From Prevotella sp. UBA2756 (GTDB taxonomy: Bacteria > Bacteroidota > Bacteroidia > Bacteroidales > Bacteroidaceae): a stretch of DNA of 64,000 nt. Positions 1 to 8,705 of the stretch are shown here, in pieces. Location: the NCBI GenBank assembly GCA_002353205.1, contig DEJE01000019.1:1-64000 (forward strand), written 5' to 3'. The notes under the pieces were generated by a model. That model was given only the letters and a program-made list of their open reading frames with translations. It did no database searches and was not told the DNA's origin. The position numbers and the translations under genes were made by a program. The first letter of the stretch is position 1. Each line of letters begins with the position of its first letter.

Positions 1-27
1 ATTTTGACACACCCTCTTTTTGTTTTT

Positions 28-44
28 CCGAGGCGGTGCCTCGG
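28..44. other. Short GC-rich hairpin downstream of infB
   Basis: A perfect 7-bp stem, CCGAGGC/GCCTCGG, with a 3-nt loop lies about 20 bp past the infB stop. On the infB-coding strand it is followed by A-rich rather than T-rich sequence. It is therefore not a canonical Rho-independent terminator and its role is unknown. Confidence 0.4.
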
Positions 45-66
45 TATAGAGAGCGCCGTCGGGCGG

Positions 67-2970
67 TCAGAGTTTCTGATCCACCTCGATCTCGGTGAAC
101 GTCTCGATGATGTCGCCCACCTGGATATCGTTGAAGTTGACGAGCGAGATACCGCACTCCAGGCCCGTGGCCACCTCCTTGGCGTCGTCCTTGTAGCGCT
201 TCAGGGCGTCGATGTTGGCCGTGTGGATGACGATACCGTCGCGGATGACGCGCGCCTTGTCCTTGTTGTGCACCTTGCCGTCGACAACGAGTCCGCCGGC
301 CACAGTGCCCACCTTCGAGATCTTGAACACCTGCTTCACCTCAATCTCACCCGAGATGACCTCCTTCTTCACCTTGTCGAGCATGCCCTCCATGGTAGAC
401 TTCACCTCGTCGATGGCGTCGTAGATGATCGAGTAGGTGTTGATCTCCACACCTTCGCGCTCGGCCAGCTTGCGGGCATCGGCACTCGGGCGAACCTGGA
501 AGCCAACGATGATGGCGTGGGAGGCTGCTGCCAGCATGACGTCGTTCTCGGAGATCTGTCCCACAGCCTTCGAGATGACGTTCACCTGCACCTTCTCGGT
601 CGACAGCTTGATGAACGAGTCGGAGAGAGCCTCGATCGAACCGTCGGTGTCGCCCTTGACGATGATGTTCAGCTCGTGGAACTCGCCCAGCGCGATGCGA
701 TGCGAGAGCTCGTCGAGACCGAACGTCTTGGTGGTGCGCAGGCTCTGCTCGCGCTGCAGCTGCACACGCTTGCCCGTGATCTCGCGAGCATCCTGTTCCG
801 TCTCCATGATGTGGAACGTGTCGCCTGCCGTCGGGGCCCCGTTCAGTCCGAGGATGATGGCGGGCTCGGCCGGTCCGGCTTTCTCGATGCGCTGGTTACG
901 CTCGTTGAACATGGCCTTGATGCGTCCGTAGCTCGTTCCGGCCACCACGATGTCGCCCACATGGAGCGTACCGTTGGAGACGAGGACCGTCGACACGTAG
1001 CCGCGACCCTTGTCGAGCGACGACTCTATGATCGATCCCGTGGCCTTGCGGTTGGGGTTGGCCTTCAGGTCGAGCATCTCGGCCTCCAGGAGCACCTTTT
1101 CGAGCAGCTCGTCGACACCGATGCCTTTCTTGGCCGATATCTCCTGGCTCTGGTACTTGCCGCCCCACTCTTCCACGAGCAGGTTCATGTTGGCAAGGTC
1201 TTCGCGTATCTTGTCGGGGTTGGCACCCGGCTTATCAATCTTGTTGATGGCAAACACCATCGGCACGTTGGCCGCCTGGGCATGGGCGATGGCCTCCTTC
1301 GTGGTGGGCATCACCGAGTCGTCGGCGGCAATGATGATGATGGCGATATCGGTCACCTGCGCACCGCGGGCACGCATGGCGGTGAATGCCTCGTGGCCCG
1401 GCGTGTCGAGGAAGGTGATCTTGCGCCCGTCTTTCAGCTCCACCAGATAGGCTCCGATGTGCTGCGTGATGCCTCCGGCCTCACCGGCGATGACGTTGGT
1501 GTTGCGGATATGGTCGAGCAGCGATGTCTTACCGTGGTCAACGTGTCCCATGACGGTCACGATGGGAGCGCGGGGCACGAGGTCGTTCTCGTCGTCCTCC
1601 TCCTCGGTGATGGCATTCTGCACCTCGGCGCTGACATACTCGGTGGTGAATCCGAACTCCTCGGCCACGATGTTGATGGTCTCGGCGTCGAGACGCTGGT
1701 TGATGCTCACCATGATGCCGATCGACATGCAGGTTCCGATGACCTGGTTCACGCCAACGTTCATCATCGTGGCCAGCTCGCTCACGGTGACAAACTCGGT
1801 GAGCTTGAGCACCTTGCTGCCTGCCTGCTCCTCGGCCATCTGCTCGTGGAGGCGCTCCTGCACGGCATCGCGCTTCTCCTTGCGGTATTTGGCACCTTTC
1901 TTGTTCTGGTTCTGCTTGTTCGTCAGGCGGGCAAGCGTCTCCTTCACCTGGCGTGCCACGTCCTCCTCGTTCACTTCGAGCGGTTTCTGCACGCGTTTCT
2001 TGTTCTTTTTCTTGCCCGCGTTGGCATTGGCGTTGTTGTTGCCGCCGCCACCCTTGCCGCCGCCGCTGTTGGGCGACTGCGTCTTGCGGCCCTCGGCCTC
2101 AATGTCTACGCGCTCCTTGCCGATGCGCTGGCGCTTCTTCTTCTCGCCGCCGGCTCCGGTTCCAGCTGACTGGCGGGCTTTCTCTTCGCGCTCGCGACGC
2201 TTCTCCTCCTTCGATTTCTTCTTCGGACGAGTGTTCTGGTTGATGGTCGAGAGGTCGATCTTACCCAGCACGTTCACCTTCGGAGCCAGTTTCTGCTCGC
2301 TCTTCAGCGTGAACACGCCGTTCTCGTCGACCTCGCCCTGCGGTTTCTGCTTCTTCGCCTTGTCGCCGCTCACAGCCACAGGCTGCTCGGGAGCAGCCTT
2401 CGGTTCGTCGGCAGGCTTGGGCTGCGGCTGTTCCTTGCGCTCGGCAACCTCCTCCTTGGGAGCTTCAACCACGGGTGTGGGCTCTTCTTTCCGAGGAGCC
2501 TCGGCCACGGGAGCCTTCGGCTGTTCGGGAGCTGTTGCCGGCTTCACTTCGGCTTTAGGTGCTTCAACCGGTTTCGGTGCCTCGGCAGCGGGCGCCGCAA
2601 CCTTCTGCTCCTGCTTGGCGGGAGCGGCCTGCGTGGCAGCAGGCTTCTTGCCCAGGCCGTCGAGGTCGATCTTTCCCAGCGGCTTGAACTGCTGTCTGGG
2701 CTCGCCTGGCGTGCGGACAAGCTCGGGGCCCTGCTTCTTGGGCTCCGCCTTCTTCTCTTTCTGATGCTTGGAGAACAGCTTGCCGGCCATGCCCTTCACT
2801 TCCTTGTCCTTGCGGAACTGCTCCACAAGAGCCTCGTACTGCTGATCGCTCAGCTTGAAGTTCAGGTCAGACCTCACTTCTCCCAGCTCGCTCTTCTTCT
2901 CAAGGAACTCCACTGCCGTCTGGAGTCCGATGTTCAATTCTCTGATTGCTTTATTTAATCGTATACTCAT
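67..2970 (-). CDS. infB: Translation initiation factor IF-2
   Basis: IF-2 is the GTPase that brings initiator tRNA to the 30S subunit and promotes subunit joining. The 967-residue protein has a small N-terminal helical domain, a long low-complexity linker rich in Lys, Pro, Ala and Glu (about residues 90-390), and then the GTPase core with P-loop GHVDHGKT at 475-482, DTPGHE and NKID. The translation-factor barrel and IF2-C domains follow. It is the last gene of rimP-nusA-infB, 64 bp after nusA. That gap contains an inverted repeat with arms GGTGATGG/CCATCACC. The start at 2970 gives the usual family N-terminus MSIRLNKAIREL. Confidence 0.98.
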   Translation of the reverse strand: MSIRLNKAIRELNIGLQTAVEFLEKKSELGEVRSDLNFKLSDQQYEALVEQFRKDKEVKGMAGKLFSKHQKEKKAEPKKQGPELVRTPGEPRQQFKPLGKIDLDGLGKKPAATQAAPAKQEQKVAAPAAEAPKPVEAPKAEVKPATAPEQPKAPVAEAPRKEEPTPVVEAPKEEVAERKEQPQPKPADEPKAAPEQPVAVSGDKAKKQKPQGEVDENGVFTLKSEQKLAPKVNVLGKIDLSTINQNTRPKKKSKEEKRREREEKARQSAGTGAGGEKKKRQRIGKERVDIEAEGRKTQSPNSGGGKGGGGNNNANANAGKKKNKKRVQKPLEVNEEDVARQVKETLARLTNKQNQNKKGAKYRKEKRDAVQERLHEQMAEEQAGSKVLKLTEFVTVSELATMMNVGVNQVIGTCMSIGIMVSINQRLDAETINIVAEEFGFTTEYVSAEVQNAITEEEDDENDLVPRAPIVTVMGHVDHGKTSLLDHIRNTNVIAGEAGGITQHIGAYLVELKDGRKITFLDTPGHEAFTAMRARGAQVTDIAIIIIAADDSVMPTTKEAIAHAQAANVPMVFAINKIDKPGANPDKIREDLANMNLLVEEWGGKYQSQEISAKKGIGVDELLEKVLLEAEMLDLKANPNRKATGSIIESSLDKGRGYVSTVLVSNGTLHVGDIVVAGTSYGRIKAMFNERNQRIEKAGPAEPAIILGLNGAPTAGDTFHIMETEQDAREITGKRVQLQREQSLRTTKTFGLDELSHRIALGEFHELNIIVKGDTDGSIEALSDSFIKLSTEKVQVNVISKAVGQISENDVMLAAASHAIIVGFQVRPSADARKLAEREGVEINTYSIIYDAIDEVKSTMEGMLDKVKKEVISGEIEVKQVFKISKVGTVAGGLVVDGKVHNKDKARVIRDGIVIHTANIDALKRYKDDAKEVATGLECGISLVNFNDIQVGDIIETFTEIEVDQKL

Positions 2971-3034
2971 TCTCTTTCGTTGTTAGGTGGCGGGTGATGG
3001 CTGTCTACCACCACCCATCACCAATCACCTAAAG

Positions 3035-4300
3035 TTATTGTTCGAACTCTGCCTTCAATACATTAATCACCTGGTCGACGGTCTCCTCCTCGAGGTCGGC
3101 TTTCTCTACCAGCATCTCGCGCGGAGCATTGAGCACGGCCTTGGCCGTGTCGAGTCCGATGCCCTTGATGGCATCGATGACCCACTGGTCGATCTCGTCG
3201 GCGAACTCGTCGAGATAGATATCCTCGTCGGCTTCGTTGGCATCGACCTCACGGAACACGTCGATGGTGTACTCGGTGAGCATCGAGGCCAGCTTGATGT
3301 TCAGTCCGCCGCGGCCGATGGCAAGGCTCACCTCCTCCGGCTTCAGGTAGACCTCGGCCTTGTGGTTCTCCTCGTCGACGGTGATGCTCGACACCTGGGC
3401 GGGGCTCAGTGCGCGCTGGATGAAGAGCTTGATGTTCGACGTGTAGTTGATGACGTCGATATTCTCGTTGTTCAGCTCGCGCACGATGCCGTGCACACGG
3501 CTACCCTTCACGCCCACGCAAGCGCCCACGGGGTCGATGCGCTCGTCGTAGCTCTCGACGGCAATCTTCGCACGCTCACCCGGCATGCGGGCCACGCGGC
3601 GGATGGTGATCAGGCCGTCGTTGATCTCGGGCACCTCAGCTTCAAGCAGGCGGCGCAGGAACTCGGGACTCGTGCGCGAGAGGATGATCTTCGGGTTGTT
3701 GTTGTCGTTGTTCACCTGATGAATCACGGCACGGATGGTCTCACCCTTGCGATACTGGTCGTTGGGAATCTGCTCCGACTTGGGCAGGATAAGCTCGTTG
3801 TTCTCGTCGTCGACGAGGAGCACCTCGCGCTTCCAGACCTGGTACACCTCGGCGCTGATCACCTGTCCCACGCGATCCTTATATTTATTATAGAGCGAGT
3901 CGTGCTCCAGTTCCAGGATCTTCGAGGCCAGCGTCTGCCGGAGATTCAGGATGGCACGGCGGCCGAACTTGGCAAAGTCGACGCGCTCCGACACCTCTTC
4001 GCCCACCTCGTAGTCGCTCTCTATCTTCTGAGCGTCGCTCAGGGCTATCTCCTTGTTCTCGTCGGCCACCTCACCGTTGGGCACCACCATGCGGTTGCGG
4101 TAGATCTCGAAGTCGCCCTTGTCGGGGTTCACGATGACGTCGAAGTTCTCGTCGGAACCGAAAATCTTCGCGATTACGTTGCGGAAACTCTCCTCCAGGA
4201 CACTCACCAGCGTCGTGCGGTCGATGTGCTTCGTGTCCGTAAAATCTTTGAACGTGTCGACCATGCTCACTGTCGGCGCGTCTTTTCTTGTTGCTGCCAT
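3035..4300 (-). CDS. nusA: Transcription termination/antitermination factor NusA
   Basis: NusA binds RNA polymerase and modulates pausing, termination and antitermination. The 421-residue protein has the NusA N-terminal domain (residues 1 to about 130), an S1-like RNA-binding segment (about 135-200) and two KH domains containing the motifs GACVGVKGSRV and AIGRGGLNI. A short acidic C-terminal region follows. The long C-terminal repeats of proteobacterial NusA are absent, as expected for Bacteroidota. It sits between rimP, 4 bp upstream, and infB, the usual operon order. Confidence 0.97.
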   Translation of the reverse strand: MAATRKDAPTVSMVDTFKDFTDTKHIDRTTLVSVLEESFRNVIAKIFGSDENFDVIVNPDKGDFEIYRNRMVVPNGEVADENKEIALSDAQKIESDYEVGEEVSERVDFAKFGRRAILNLRQTLASKILELEHDSLYNKYKDRVGQVISAEVYQVWKREVLLVDDENNELILPKSEQIPNDQYRKGETIRAVIHQVNNDNNNPKIILSRTSPEFLRRLLEAEVPEINDGLITIRRVARMPGERAKIAVESYDERIDPVGACVGVKGSRVHGIVRELNNENIDVINYTSNIKLFIQRALSPAQVSSITVDEENHKAEVYLKPEEVSLAIGRGGLNIKLASMLTEYTIDVFREVDANEADEDIYLDEFADEIDQWVIDAIKGIGLDTAKAVLNAPREMLVEKADLEEETVDQVINVLKAEFEQ

Positions 4301-4304
4301 AGCT

Positions 4305-4772
4305 TTACTTGAAACTTATTTGATATTTTGTATATTTCACTTCATCCATGCTGAACTCGTGGTCAACGTCTTCCAGCACAGGGCGTTTCCGTCCCTCCAC
4401 CTTCACCTTCTCGCGAACGCTCACCGTGAAGCGCCGCCCGTCCACGCTCTTCAGCACGCCTTTCAGCTTGACGCCATCGGCAGTGAGCACTTCCACGTCC
4501 TTGCCGACGTGGTTGCGATACTGCTGCTCCACCTTGAAGGGCTGTCCCAGCCCCGCAGAGCCTACCTCAAGCTCATAATCCTCCTCATCGCGGTCGAGCC
4601 GGTCCTCGATGAAACGGCTCAGCTCCACGCAGTCCTCGATCCACACACCGTCGGCATGGTCGATTTCCACCACAATCTTGTTGTCGCTACTGATCTCTAC
4701 ATCCACGAGGAAGTACTCCTTGCCTTGAAGCCACTCCTCAACATAACTCTTTACAATCTGCTTGTCAATCAT
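4305..4772 (-). CDS. rimP: Ribosome maturation factor RimP
   Basis: RimP assists late maturation of the 30S subunit. The 155-residue product has the family's N-terminal alpha/beta domain with the segment VEIDHADGVWIEDCVELSR and GSAGLGQPF, followed by a C-terminal SH3-like domain. It is the first gene of rimP-nusA-infB. A well-formed promoter lies about 65-95 bp upstream of the start at 4772. Confidence 0.95.
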   Translation of the reverse strand: MIDKQIVKSYVEEWLQGKEYFLVDVEISSDNKIVVEIDHADGVWIEDCVELSRFIEDRLDRDEEDYELEVGSAGLGQPFKVEQQYRNHVGKDVEVLTADGVKLKGVLKSVDGRRFTVSVREKVKVEGRKRPVLEDVDHEFSMDEVKYTKYQISFK

Positions 4773-4836
4773 ACTTAGCGTTATATAAATTAAAATGAGG
4801 AGCTCTCGTCGAGCCCCTCATTCCACTGAACGGGTG

Positions 4837-4868
4837 CAAAGGTACGCATTTTTGCCGATATGACCAAA
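4837..4868 (-). promoter_or_regulatory. Promoter of rimP-nusA-infB
   Basis: On the minus strand TTTG (4868-4865), a 20-bp spacer and TACCTTTG (4844-4837) match the Bacteroidota housekeeping promoter TTTG-N19-20-TAnnTTTG. It points into rimP and leaves a leader of roughly 55-60 nt. Confidence 0.8.
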
Positions 4869-4978
4869 TAATTTACACATTTTATTGAAATATGCGCAAA
4901 ACATGCACCCCCGAAGCGCCCTCGTCGGCCCGGCCCGCAGCCCTCCTCACGATGCCCAAAGTCCCACCTCGCACTGCC

Positions 4979-5132
4979 ATTAAGGCCGAGCTGAACTGTC
5001 ATTAAGGCCGAGCTGCGCTGCTGCTGAGACCGAGCTGCTTTGCAAAACAAATTAAATCACCGAGCAAAACAATTTAAATTGCCGACCAAAACAATTTAAA
5101 TTGCACAGCAAAACAAATTAAATTGCAAACCC
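4979..5132. repeat. 22-bp tandem repeat array, seven units
   Basis: The interval keeps a 22-bp period across seven units starting at 4979, 5001, 5023, 5045, 5067, 5089 and 5111. The first three units share ATTAAGGCCGAGCTG-like sequence, and the last four share AAACAAATTAAATTGC-like sequence around an AATTTAAATT palindrome. The rest of the 4773-5247 gap, beyond this array and the rimP promoter, shows no convincing gene. Units diverge mainly in blocks. The AT-rich unit type recurs around 37475-37545. Confidence 0.85.
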
Positions 5133-5247
5133 GAAGCGATGCTACGGCAGGCCAAAACCCGTCTGCCGCCGAGAGAAAAGCGTCACATCGGCGGCGGAAC
5201 AGCCTTCATCAGGACATGTGGACCGCGCTATGCTTGCCTGACGATTG

Positions 5248-5673
5248 TCACACGATGTCATCAGGAAGCGGCGCTTCCTGATCATGAAACGCTGCTGGCT
5301 GAAGGCTGCCTGTTTTCTGAAGATTGTCCAAATGAAGTCCGAACTCGTCCTTCACGATCTGTCTGACGACATTGATCTTGATGTTGCTTGCATCGGCTTT
5401 GTCGTATATCAAAAGCAGGATGATTGTACCTTTTTCGGGTGAAACAATATAGGTAAGGGTAATCACCCTCGCCCCACCCGACCTGCCACGGCCCTTGGAA
5501 CCTATTGCCATTCTTATTTTTCTGATGCCTGGGCACAGTTCGGTTCCTTGGAAAGGATTCTTCAGCAGTTCCGCCTGAAACACTTCCAAGTCGTCGGCAA
5601 GACTACGATATCGCTTCAACAGTCGCTTGGCTTCGGCATCGAAATAACTACTGGTCAGTATTTCGAAGTTCAT
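5248..5673 (-). CDS. RelE/ParE-superfamily toxin-like protein
   Basis: Proteins of this type are usually ribosome-dependent mRNA interferases or gyrase poisons. The 141-residue product starts MNFEILTSSYFDAEAKRLLKRY. It then has CPGIRKIRMAIGSKGRGRSGGARVITLTYIV and a strand with LLLIYDKADASNI, which is the small basic beta-sheet fold of the superfamily. About 25 extra C-terminal residues extend past the usual end. Its start overlaps the 3' end of the upstream antitoxin gene by 26 bp, so the two are probably translationally coupled. The actual target cannot be read from sequence. Confidence 0.8.
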   Translation of the reverse strand: MNFEILTSSYFDAEAKRLLKRYRSLADDLEVFQAELLKNPFQGTELCPGIRKIRMAIGSKGRGRSGGARVITLTYIVSPEKGTIILLLIYDKADASNIKINVVRQIVKDEFGLHLDNLQKTGSLQPAAFHDQEAPLPDDIV

Positions 5674-5914
5674 CGATCAGATGGTTCAAGGTGTTCAACT
5701 TCCGTTTGCCCTGCATGGCTTCCTTTGCTTCCCTGAGTGCACCACGCAATTCGTCTGTCAAGTCCTTCTTGTTGACGATCATGTCGTCCTCGGTGATGGG
5801 AACGACTTTCCAACTGCCATACCGGGCTTTGACGACAACGTCTTCTCCTTGCTGGGCCAGACCGAAATATTTGGCCAGATTAGCTCTATAGTCTCTTCCT
5901 GTTACTACTACCAT
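5648..5914 (-). CDS. Phd/YefM-family-like antitoxin
   Basis: This would be the DNA-binding, toxin-neutralising partner of the downstream RelE-like protein. The 88-residue product has an N-terminal Phd/YefM-like fold with RANLAKYFGLAQQGEDVVV and then GSWKVVPI. A charged helical C-terminus follows, the usual toxin-wrapping part. It is first in the pair and overlaps the toxin gene by 26 bp. A -7 element lies about 30 bp upstream, where autoregulation would be expected. Confidence 0.8.
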   Translation of the reverse strand: MVVVTGRDYRANLAKYFGLAQQGEDVVVKARYGSWKVVPITEDDMIVNKKDLTDELRGALREAKEAMQGKRKLNTLNHLIDELRNTDQ

Positions 5915-5941
5915 AATCGTTTGCTATTGTATTTTCGTCGG

Positions 5942-5949
5942 CAAAGATA
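5942..5949 (-). promoter_or_regulatory. -7 element of the toxin-antitoxin promoter
   Basis: TATCTTTG on the minus strand matches TAnnTTTG and precedes the antitoxin start by about 28 bp. No convincing -33 TTTG is seen at 19-20 bp. Confidence 0.55.
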
Positions 5950-6020
5950 CGAAAAAGCAACGAGAAGTGCACCATTTTGGAGCACTTTTTACATAAAGAA
6001 AGCGTATGACTCCCGTTGAC

Positions 6021-6060
6021 GGCAAAAAAAGCCAGCCTGCAAATCACTGCAGACTGGCTT
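6021..6060 (-). terminator. Rho-independent terminator after gyrB
   Basis: On the minus strand AAGCCAG and CTGCA arms pair with TGCAG and CTGGCTT around a short loop, and a run of T residues follows. It lies about 70 bp beyond the gyrB stop and ahead of the toxin-antitoxin promoter. Confidence 0.85.
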
Positions 6061-6130
6061 CAAGAAGGTTTTTACTCTTATTTATGTATCAATGTTTTGT
6101 CTGTTTCGTGCAAGCGCTTCGGGCCTCGGT

Positions 6131-8104
6131 CTATGCGTCGATGTTGGCATAGGTGGCGTTCTGCTCGATGAACTCGCGGCGCGGCTCCACGTCGTCGCCC
6201 ATGAGCATGGAGAAGATCTCGTCGGCCTCGGCGGCGTTCTCAATGCTGACTTGCTTCAGCAGACGCGTCTGCGGGTCCATGGTCGTCTCCCAGAGCTGCT
6301 CGGGATTCATCTCGCCCAGACCTTTGTAGCGCTGCGTGTGGAGCTGCTTGTCGTCGTCGCGGCCTTCGACATACTTGTCGATGAATGCCTGCCTCTGCTG
6401 CTCGGTGTAGCAATACTCCGACACTTTCTTGTAGGTGCACTTGTAGAGCGGCGGCGTTGCGATGTAGAGGTGTCCGCCCTGTATGACCTGCGGCATGAAC
6501 CGGTAGAAGAGTGTCATGATGAGGGTGTCGATGTGTGAGCCATCGACGTCGGCATCGGTCATGATGATGATCTTGTCGTAGCGCAGCTTGTCGATGTTGG
6601 CTTCCTTGGAGTCCTCGCCGTCGACGCCGAAGCGTACGCCGATAGACTGTATGATGTTCATCACCGACTCGGCTTCGAAGACGCGGTGCCACTGCACTTT
6701 CTCCACGTTGAGAATCTTTCCGCGCAGCGGGAGGATGGCCTGGAAGTGACGGTCGCGGCCCTGCTTGGCCGATCCGCCTGCCGAGTCGCCCTCAACGAGG
6801 AATATCTCGCACTGCTTGGGGTCGCGGTTGGAGCAGTCGGCCAGCTTGCCGGGCAGTCCGCCGCCGCTCATGGGGTTCTTGCGCTGCACGCTCTCGCGGG
6901 CTTTGCGGGCAGCGATGCGCGCCGTTGCCGCAAGGATGACTTTCTCGCAGATGGTGTGGGCCTCTTTGGGATGCTCCTCCAGGTAGTTGGTCATGGCCTC
7001 GCCGACGGCTTTCTGCACGGCGCCGTTCACTTCGCTGTTGCCGAGCTTCGTCTTCGTCTGCCCTTCAAACTGCGGTTCGGCCACCTTGACGGAGATGATG
7101 GCGGTGAGTCCTTCGCGGAAATCGTCCTGTGCCACCTCGATCTTGGCCTTTTCGATCTGCTTGCGCAGCTGGTCGTCCTCGTCGGCATATTTCTTCAGCG
7201 TGCGGGCCAGAGCGATGCGGAATCCGGTGAGGTGTGTTCCGCCCTCGATGGTGTTGATATTGTTCACATAGGAGTGGATGTTCTCCGAGTAGTCGCTGTT
7301 GTAGAGCAGGGCCACCTCGATGGGCACGCCGTCTTTCTCGGTCTTCAGGCAGATGGGATCGCCGATGATGGACGTGCGGTGACGGTCCACGTAGCGCACG
7401 AACTCCTTCAGTCCTTCCTTGGCGTGGAACACCTCGGGCTGCTTCAGCTTGCCGTCCTCGTCGGGGCGCAGGTCGGTGAGCGTGATGGTGATGCCCGCAT
7501 TCAGGTAGGCGAGCTCTCGCATGCGACGGGCGATGATGTCGTATTTATACTCGGTGGTGGTGAAGATGGTCTTGTCGGGCCAGAACTGCTGGCGCGTTCC
7601 GCGCAGCTCTGTCTCGCCCACCACCTTCACGGGGTAGAGGGGTTTTCCCTTTTCGTATTCCTGCTGGTAGATTTTTCCGTCGCGGAAGACCTGCGACATC
7701 ATGTGTGTGGAGAGGGCATTGACGCAGCTGACGCCTACGCCGTGGAGTCCGCCCGACACTTTATATGACCCTTTATCGAACTTTCCTCCGGCATGGAGCA
7801 CTGTCATGACGACCTCGAGAGCCGACTTGTGCATCTTCTCGTGCTCGTCGACGGGGATGCCTCGGCCGTTGTCTTGCACGGTGATGGAGTTGTCTTCGTT
7901 GATAGTGACTTCGATGTGGGTGCAGTAGCCAGCCATAGCCTCGTCGATGGAGTTGTCGACGGTCTCGTTGACCAGATGGTGAAGGCCTTTCTCGCTGATG
8001 TCGCCGATGTACATGGCAGGGCGTTTGCGCACGGCTTCGAGCCCTTCGAGGACTTGGATATTACTGGCTGAATAATTCGTTTCGTTGTTCTGATTATCTG
8101 TCAT
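6131..8104 (-). CDS. gyrB: DNA gyrase subunit B
   Basis: GyrB is the ATPase subunit of gyrase, which introduces negative supercoils. The 657-residue protein has the GHKL ATP-binding site (NETVDNSIDEAMAG, DNGRGIPV, GGLHGVGVSCVNAL), a transducer domain, a TOPRIM domain with EGDSAGGSAKQGRDR and DADVDGSHI, and a C-terminal domain with QRYKGLGEMNPEQLWETTM. The length fits the Gram-positive/Bacteroidota form without the long insert of E. coli GyrB. It has its own promoter and terminator and appears monocistronic. Confidence 0.97.
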   Translation of the reverse strand: MTDNQNNETNYSASNIQVLEGLEAVRKRPAMYIGDISEKGLHHLVNETVDNSIDEAMAGYCTHIEVTINEDNSITVQDNGRGIPVDEHEKMHKSALEVVMTVLHAGGKFDKGSYKVSGGLHGVGVSCVNALSTHMMSQVFRDGKIYQQEYEKGKPLYPVKVVGETELRGTRQQFWPDKTIFTTTEYKYDIIARRMRELAYLNAGITITLTDLRPDEDGKLKQPEVFHAKEGLKEFVRYVDRHRTSIIGDPICLKTEKDGVPIEVALLYNSDYSENIHSYVNNINTIEGGTHLTGFRIALARTLKKYADEDDQLRKQIEKAKIEVAQDDFREGLTAIISVKVAEPQFEGQTKTKLGNSEVNGAVQKAVGEAMTNYLEEHPKEAHTICEKVILAATARIAARKARESVQRKNPMSGGGLPGKLADCSNRDPKQCEIFLVEGDSAGGSAKQGRDRHFQAILPLRGKILNVEKVQWHRVFEAESVMNIIQSIGVRFGVDGEDSKEANIDKLRYDKIIIMTDADVDGSHIDTLIMTLFYRFMPQVIQGGHLYIATPPLYKCTYKKVSEYCYTEQQRQAFIDKYVEGRDDDKQLHTQRYKGLGEMNPEQLWETTMDPQTRLLKQVSIENAAEADEIFSMLMGDDVEPRREFIEQNATYANIDA

Positions 8105-8129
8105 TTTACCGTTGTCTGAAATAACGGTG

Positions 8130-8137
8130 CAAAGTTA
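8130..8137 (-). promoter_or_regulatory. -7 element of the gyrB promoter
   Basis: TAACTTTG on the minus strand, 26 bp before the gyrB start, matches TAnnTTTG. The -33 region is an A/T run with no clear TTTG at the standard distance. Confidence 0.6.
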
Positions 8138-8230
8138 CAAAAAAAAGGGCAAACAGACGGCCATGAGTTGTGAAAAAGAAATAAATAAATCTTTATAAAG
8201 CGTTAACGGGCGGGGTGCTTTCCTATAGCG

Positions 8231-8263
8231 AAAAAAAAGGATCGCATCCTCACGGATGCGACC
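8231..8263 (-). terminator. Rho-independent terminator after rpsT
   Basis: On the minus strand GGTCGCATCC pairs with GGATGCGATCC around a GTGA loop and is followed by eight T residues. It lies about 35 bp past the rpsT stop. Confidence 0.9.
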
Positions 8264-8298
8264 CTCACCATTTTATTGTGCCTATGAAAAGTTATTTA

Positions 8299-8553
8299 TT
8301 ATCCTAACTTGTTGATGTGCTTCGAAAGGCTCGATTTCAGGTTGGCTGCCTTGTTCTTGTGGATGATGTTCTTCTTAGCCAGCTTGTCGAGCATCTTCTG
8401 AACTTTCGGATAGAGCTTTACAGCCTCTTCCTTGTCGGTCATTGCGCGCAGTTTGCGCACGGCGTTACGCATGGTCTTAGCGTAGTAACGGTTGTGAAGA
8501 GTCCTTGTCTTGGTCTGACGGATTCTCTTCTCGGATGATTTGTGGTTTGCCAT
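8299..8553 (-). CDS. rpsT: 30S ribosomal protein S20
   Basis: S20 is a helical primary-binding protein of the 30S subunit that contacts 16S rRNA. The 84-residue, very basic product begins MANHKSSEKRIRQTKTRTLHNRYYAKTM and contains NIIHKNKAANLKSSLSKHI, both diagnostic. It lies downstream of tRNA-Glu on the same strand with no promoter visible between them, so the two are probably co-transcribed through a structured 150-nt spacer. Confidence 0.97.
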   Translation of the reverse strand: MANHKSSEKRIRQTKTRTLHNRYYAKTMRNAVRKLRAMTDKEEAVKLYPKVQKMLDKLAKKNIIHKNKAANLKSSLSKHINKLG

Positions 8554-8573
8554 TTTTTGTAAATGATTAATTT

Positions 8574-8705
8574 GTTGTTTTGAAAGCCCTTGGGTCTTGC
8601 GTCTGAAAGGCTGCCCTAGGCGGGTTCGTCCGAACCCTGGCCACCTGATTGCGTGAGCACCGCAGGGGAAACTCGCGTTAGCGCATCGTCTGCGCGATGG
8701 CCGAA
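8574..8705 (-). ncRNA. Structured spacer between tRNA-Glu and rpsT, possible leader or small RNA
   Basis: The stretch is GC-rich, has no ORF, and on the minus strand contains several hairpins. These include GCGCA/TGCGC around a GACGA loop and GGGTTC/GAACCC around GGAC, the latter flanked by GGC and GCC. It lies between the tRNA 3' end and rpsT. It could be a processed spacer, an S20-responsive leader, or an independent small RNA. It does not show the conserved SRP RNA loop sequences. The identity is unknown. Confidence 0.3.

Noticed and set aside
28..44. Rho-independent terminator for infB
   Set aside because: The hairpin is followed by A-rich, not T-rich, sequence on the infB strand.
4..2169. 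Long plus-strand open frame opposite infB
   Set aside because: It is antisense shadow of the GC-rich infB gene, with His/Leu/Asp-rich composition and no recognisable domain, and the minus-strand IF-2 is unambiguous.
4790..5050. Minus-strand frame across the 22-bp repeat array
   Set aside because: It spans the rimP promoter and the repeats, with no signal or family similarity, so it is chance coding.
4979..5132. CRISPR array
   Set aside because: Units are contiguous 22-mers without unique spacers, they diverge in blocks, and no cas genes are present.
8574..8705. SRP (4.5S) RNA
   Set aside because: The hairpin with GGAC loop lacks the conserved symmetric loop sequences of the SRP apical domain next to it, so the name is not supported.
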